A DNA stretch of 34,754 nt from Mycobacterium sp. 852002-50816_SCH5313054-b (GTDB taxonomy: Bacteria > Actinomycetota > Actinomycetes > Mycobacteriales > Mycobacteriaceae), in the NCBI RefSeq assembly GCF_001667185.1, contig NZ_LZIC01000064.1, positions 1 to 34,754 of the forward strand, in the 5' to 3' direction. The notes under the pieces were generated by a model. The model was not told the DNA's origin, did no database searches, and saw only the letters and a program-made list of their open reading frames with translations. The translations under genes were made by a program, and so were the position numbers. Shown in pieces: positions 34,091-34,754 of the stretch. How positions within the stretch are numbered: position 1 is the first letter of the stretch; the number at the start of each line of letters is the position of its first letter.

Positions 34091-34754
34091 ATGGCCTTCT
34101 CCGTCCAGATGCCCGCACTCGGTGAGAGCGTCACCGAGGGGACGGTCACGCGCTGGCTCAAGCAGGAAGGGGACACGGTCGAACTCGACGAGCCGCTCGT
34201 CGAGGTGTCGACCGACAAGGTCGACACCGAGATCCCCTCGCCGGCCGCGGGCGTGCTGACCAAGATCGTCGCCCAGGAGGACGACACCGTCGAGGTCGGT
34301 GGCGAGCTGGCCGTGATCGGCGACGCGGGCGAGCAACCCCAGGCCCAGCCGGCGGCCCCCAGCCAACCGGAACCCGAGCCGGAACCGCAGCCCGAGCCGG
34401 AGCCAGAGCCCCAAGCCGAGGCTCAACCCGAGCCGCAACCCGAGCCCGAGCCCGCGGCGCCGGCCCCGGCGGCCCAGGGCGGCGCTTCCGGCGACTCCAA
34501 GCCGGTGCTGATGCCCGAGCTGGGCGAGTCGGTGGCCGAGGGCACCGTGACCCGCTGGCTGAAAAAGGTCGGCGATTCGGTTCAGGTCGACGAGCCGCTG
34601 GTGGAGGTCTCCACCGACAAGGTGGACACCGAAATCCCCTCCCCGGTGGCCGGCGTGCTGGTCAGCATCACCGCCGAGGAGGACGCGACCGTGCCGGTGG
34701 GCGGCGAGTTGGCCCGGATCGGCTCGAGCGCCGACGCATCCGGCGCGAGTGGAC
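34091..34754 (+). CDS. dlaT: Dihydrolipoamide acyltransferase E2 (DlaT/SucB), N-terminal part
   Basis: 221 residues before the right edge cuts the gene. Two lipoyl domains are visible: the first starts [20 protein letters not shown], the second [18 protein letters not shown]. Each has its lipoyl-lysine in [12 protein letters not shown]. Between them is a linker of about 45 residues rich in Pro, Glu, Gln and Ala. This tandem-lipoyl arrangement matches mycobacterial DlaT (Rv2215), the E2 shared by the pyruvate dehydrogenase and the peroxynitrite reductase/peroxidase complex. The E1-binding and catalytic domains lie outside. The ATG at 34091 has GAGGAG 10 bases upstream. The 194-bp gap to ephD should contain both promoters. 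Confidence 0.93.
   Translation, partial: MAFSVQMPALGESVTEGTVTRWLKQEGDTVELDEPLVEVSTDKVDTEIPSPAAGVLTKIVAQEDDTVEVGGELAVIGDAGEQPQAQPAAPSQPEPEPEPQPEPEPEPQAEAQPEPQPEPEPAAPAPAAQGGASGDSKPVLMPELGESVAEGTVTRWLKKVGDSVQVDEPLVEVSTDKVDTEIPSPVAGVLVSITAEEDATVPVGGELARIGSSADASGASG

Noticed and set aside
34360..34470. Pro/Glu/Gln-rich repeats inside the E2 gene
   Set aside because: This is the flexible inter-lipoyl linker expected in DlaT, not a mobile or regulatory repeat.
1..34754. CRISPR arrays, tRNA or rRNA genes, transposases, phage structural genes
   Set aside because: Looked for on both strands by repeat pattern, conserved stems and protein motifs; none were recognised.

Overview
The window looks like chromosomal DNA of a non-tuberculous Mycobacterium or a close mycolata relative. 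It is GC-rich with tightly packed genes. The right edge carries an EphD-type hydrolase/dehydrogenase fusion divergent from the two-lipoyl-domain E2 gene dlaT, as in M. tuberculosis (Rv2214c/Rv2215), and it also encodes an EspR-like regulator.

Region 1 (1-25359) is a biosynthetic gene cluster for what appears to be a lipidated, thiazoline- or oxazoline-type nonribosomal peptide. A minus-strand NRPS, cut by the left window edge, reads FAAL - ACP - heterocyclization (Cy) - adenylation - start of PCP. Across a 604-bp divergent intergenic region runs a plus-strand operon: stand-alone ACP, acyl desaturase, second FAAL-like ligase, thioester-reductase-like SDR, cyclopropane-synthase-like methyltransferase, FAD-dependent amine oxidase and DapB-like oxidoreductase. 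Most junctions overlap or are a few bases apart. A hairpin at 13062-13083 follows this operon. Two ABC systems come next (MacB/FtsX type, 13280-16383; ABC-2 type, 16560-18286). On the minus strand are a StrR-like ParB-fold regulator (18328-19449) and an MmpL/RND exporter (19963-22227). Divergent from the exporter is a translationally coupled pair: a ThDP-dependent acetolactate-synthase-like enzyme and a KAS III-like protein whose usual catalytic His is Asn.

Region 2 (25546-29354) is a small accessory island: an ImmA/IrrE-type metallopeptidase, a MAB_1171c-like membrane protein with some rare codons, an SDR, and a convergent two-gene operon for an XRE-like protein and an EspR-like regulator.

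Region 3 (29593-34754) looks like core mycobacterial chromosome: a phytoene-desaturase-like FAD oxidoreductase with an SRPBCC protein, a small membrane protein, ephD and dlaT (cut by the right edge).

Working model for region 1 (inference): one or two fatty acids are activated as acyl-adenylates and loaded onto ACPs. A chain is desaturated, alkylated at the double bond and possibly reduced. The NRPS adds and cyclizes a Cys/Ser/Thr residue. The oxidase and DapB-like enzyme adjust C-N oxidation state, the ThDP/KAS III-like pair adds or transfers an acyl unit, and MmpL and/or the ABC systems export the product. The StrR-like protein is the likely pathway regulator. No tRNA, rRNA, CRISPR array, transposase or prophage gene was found.
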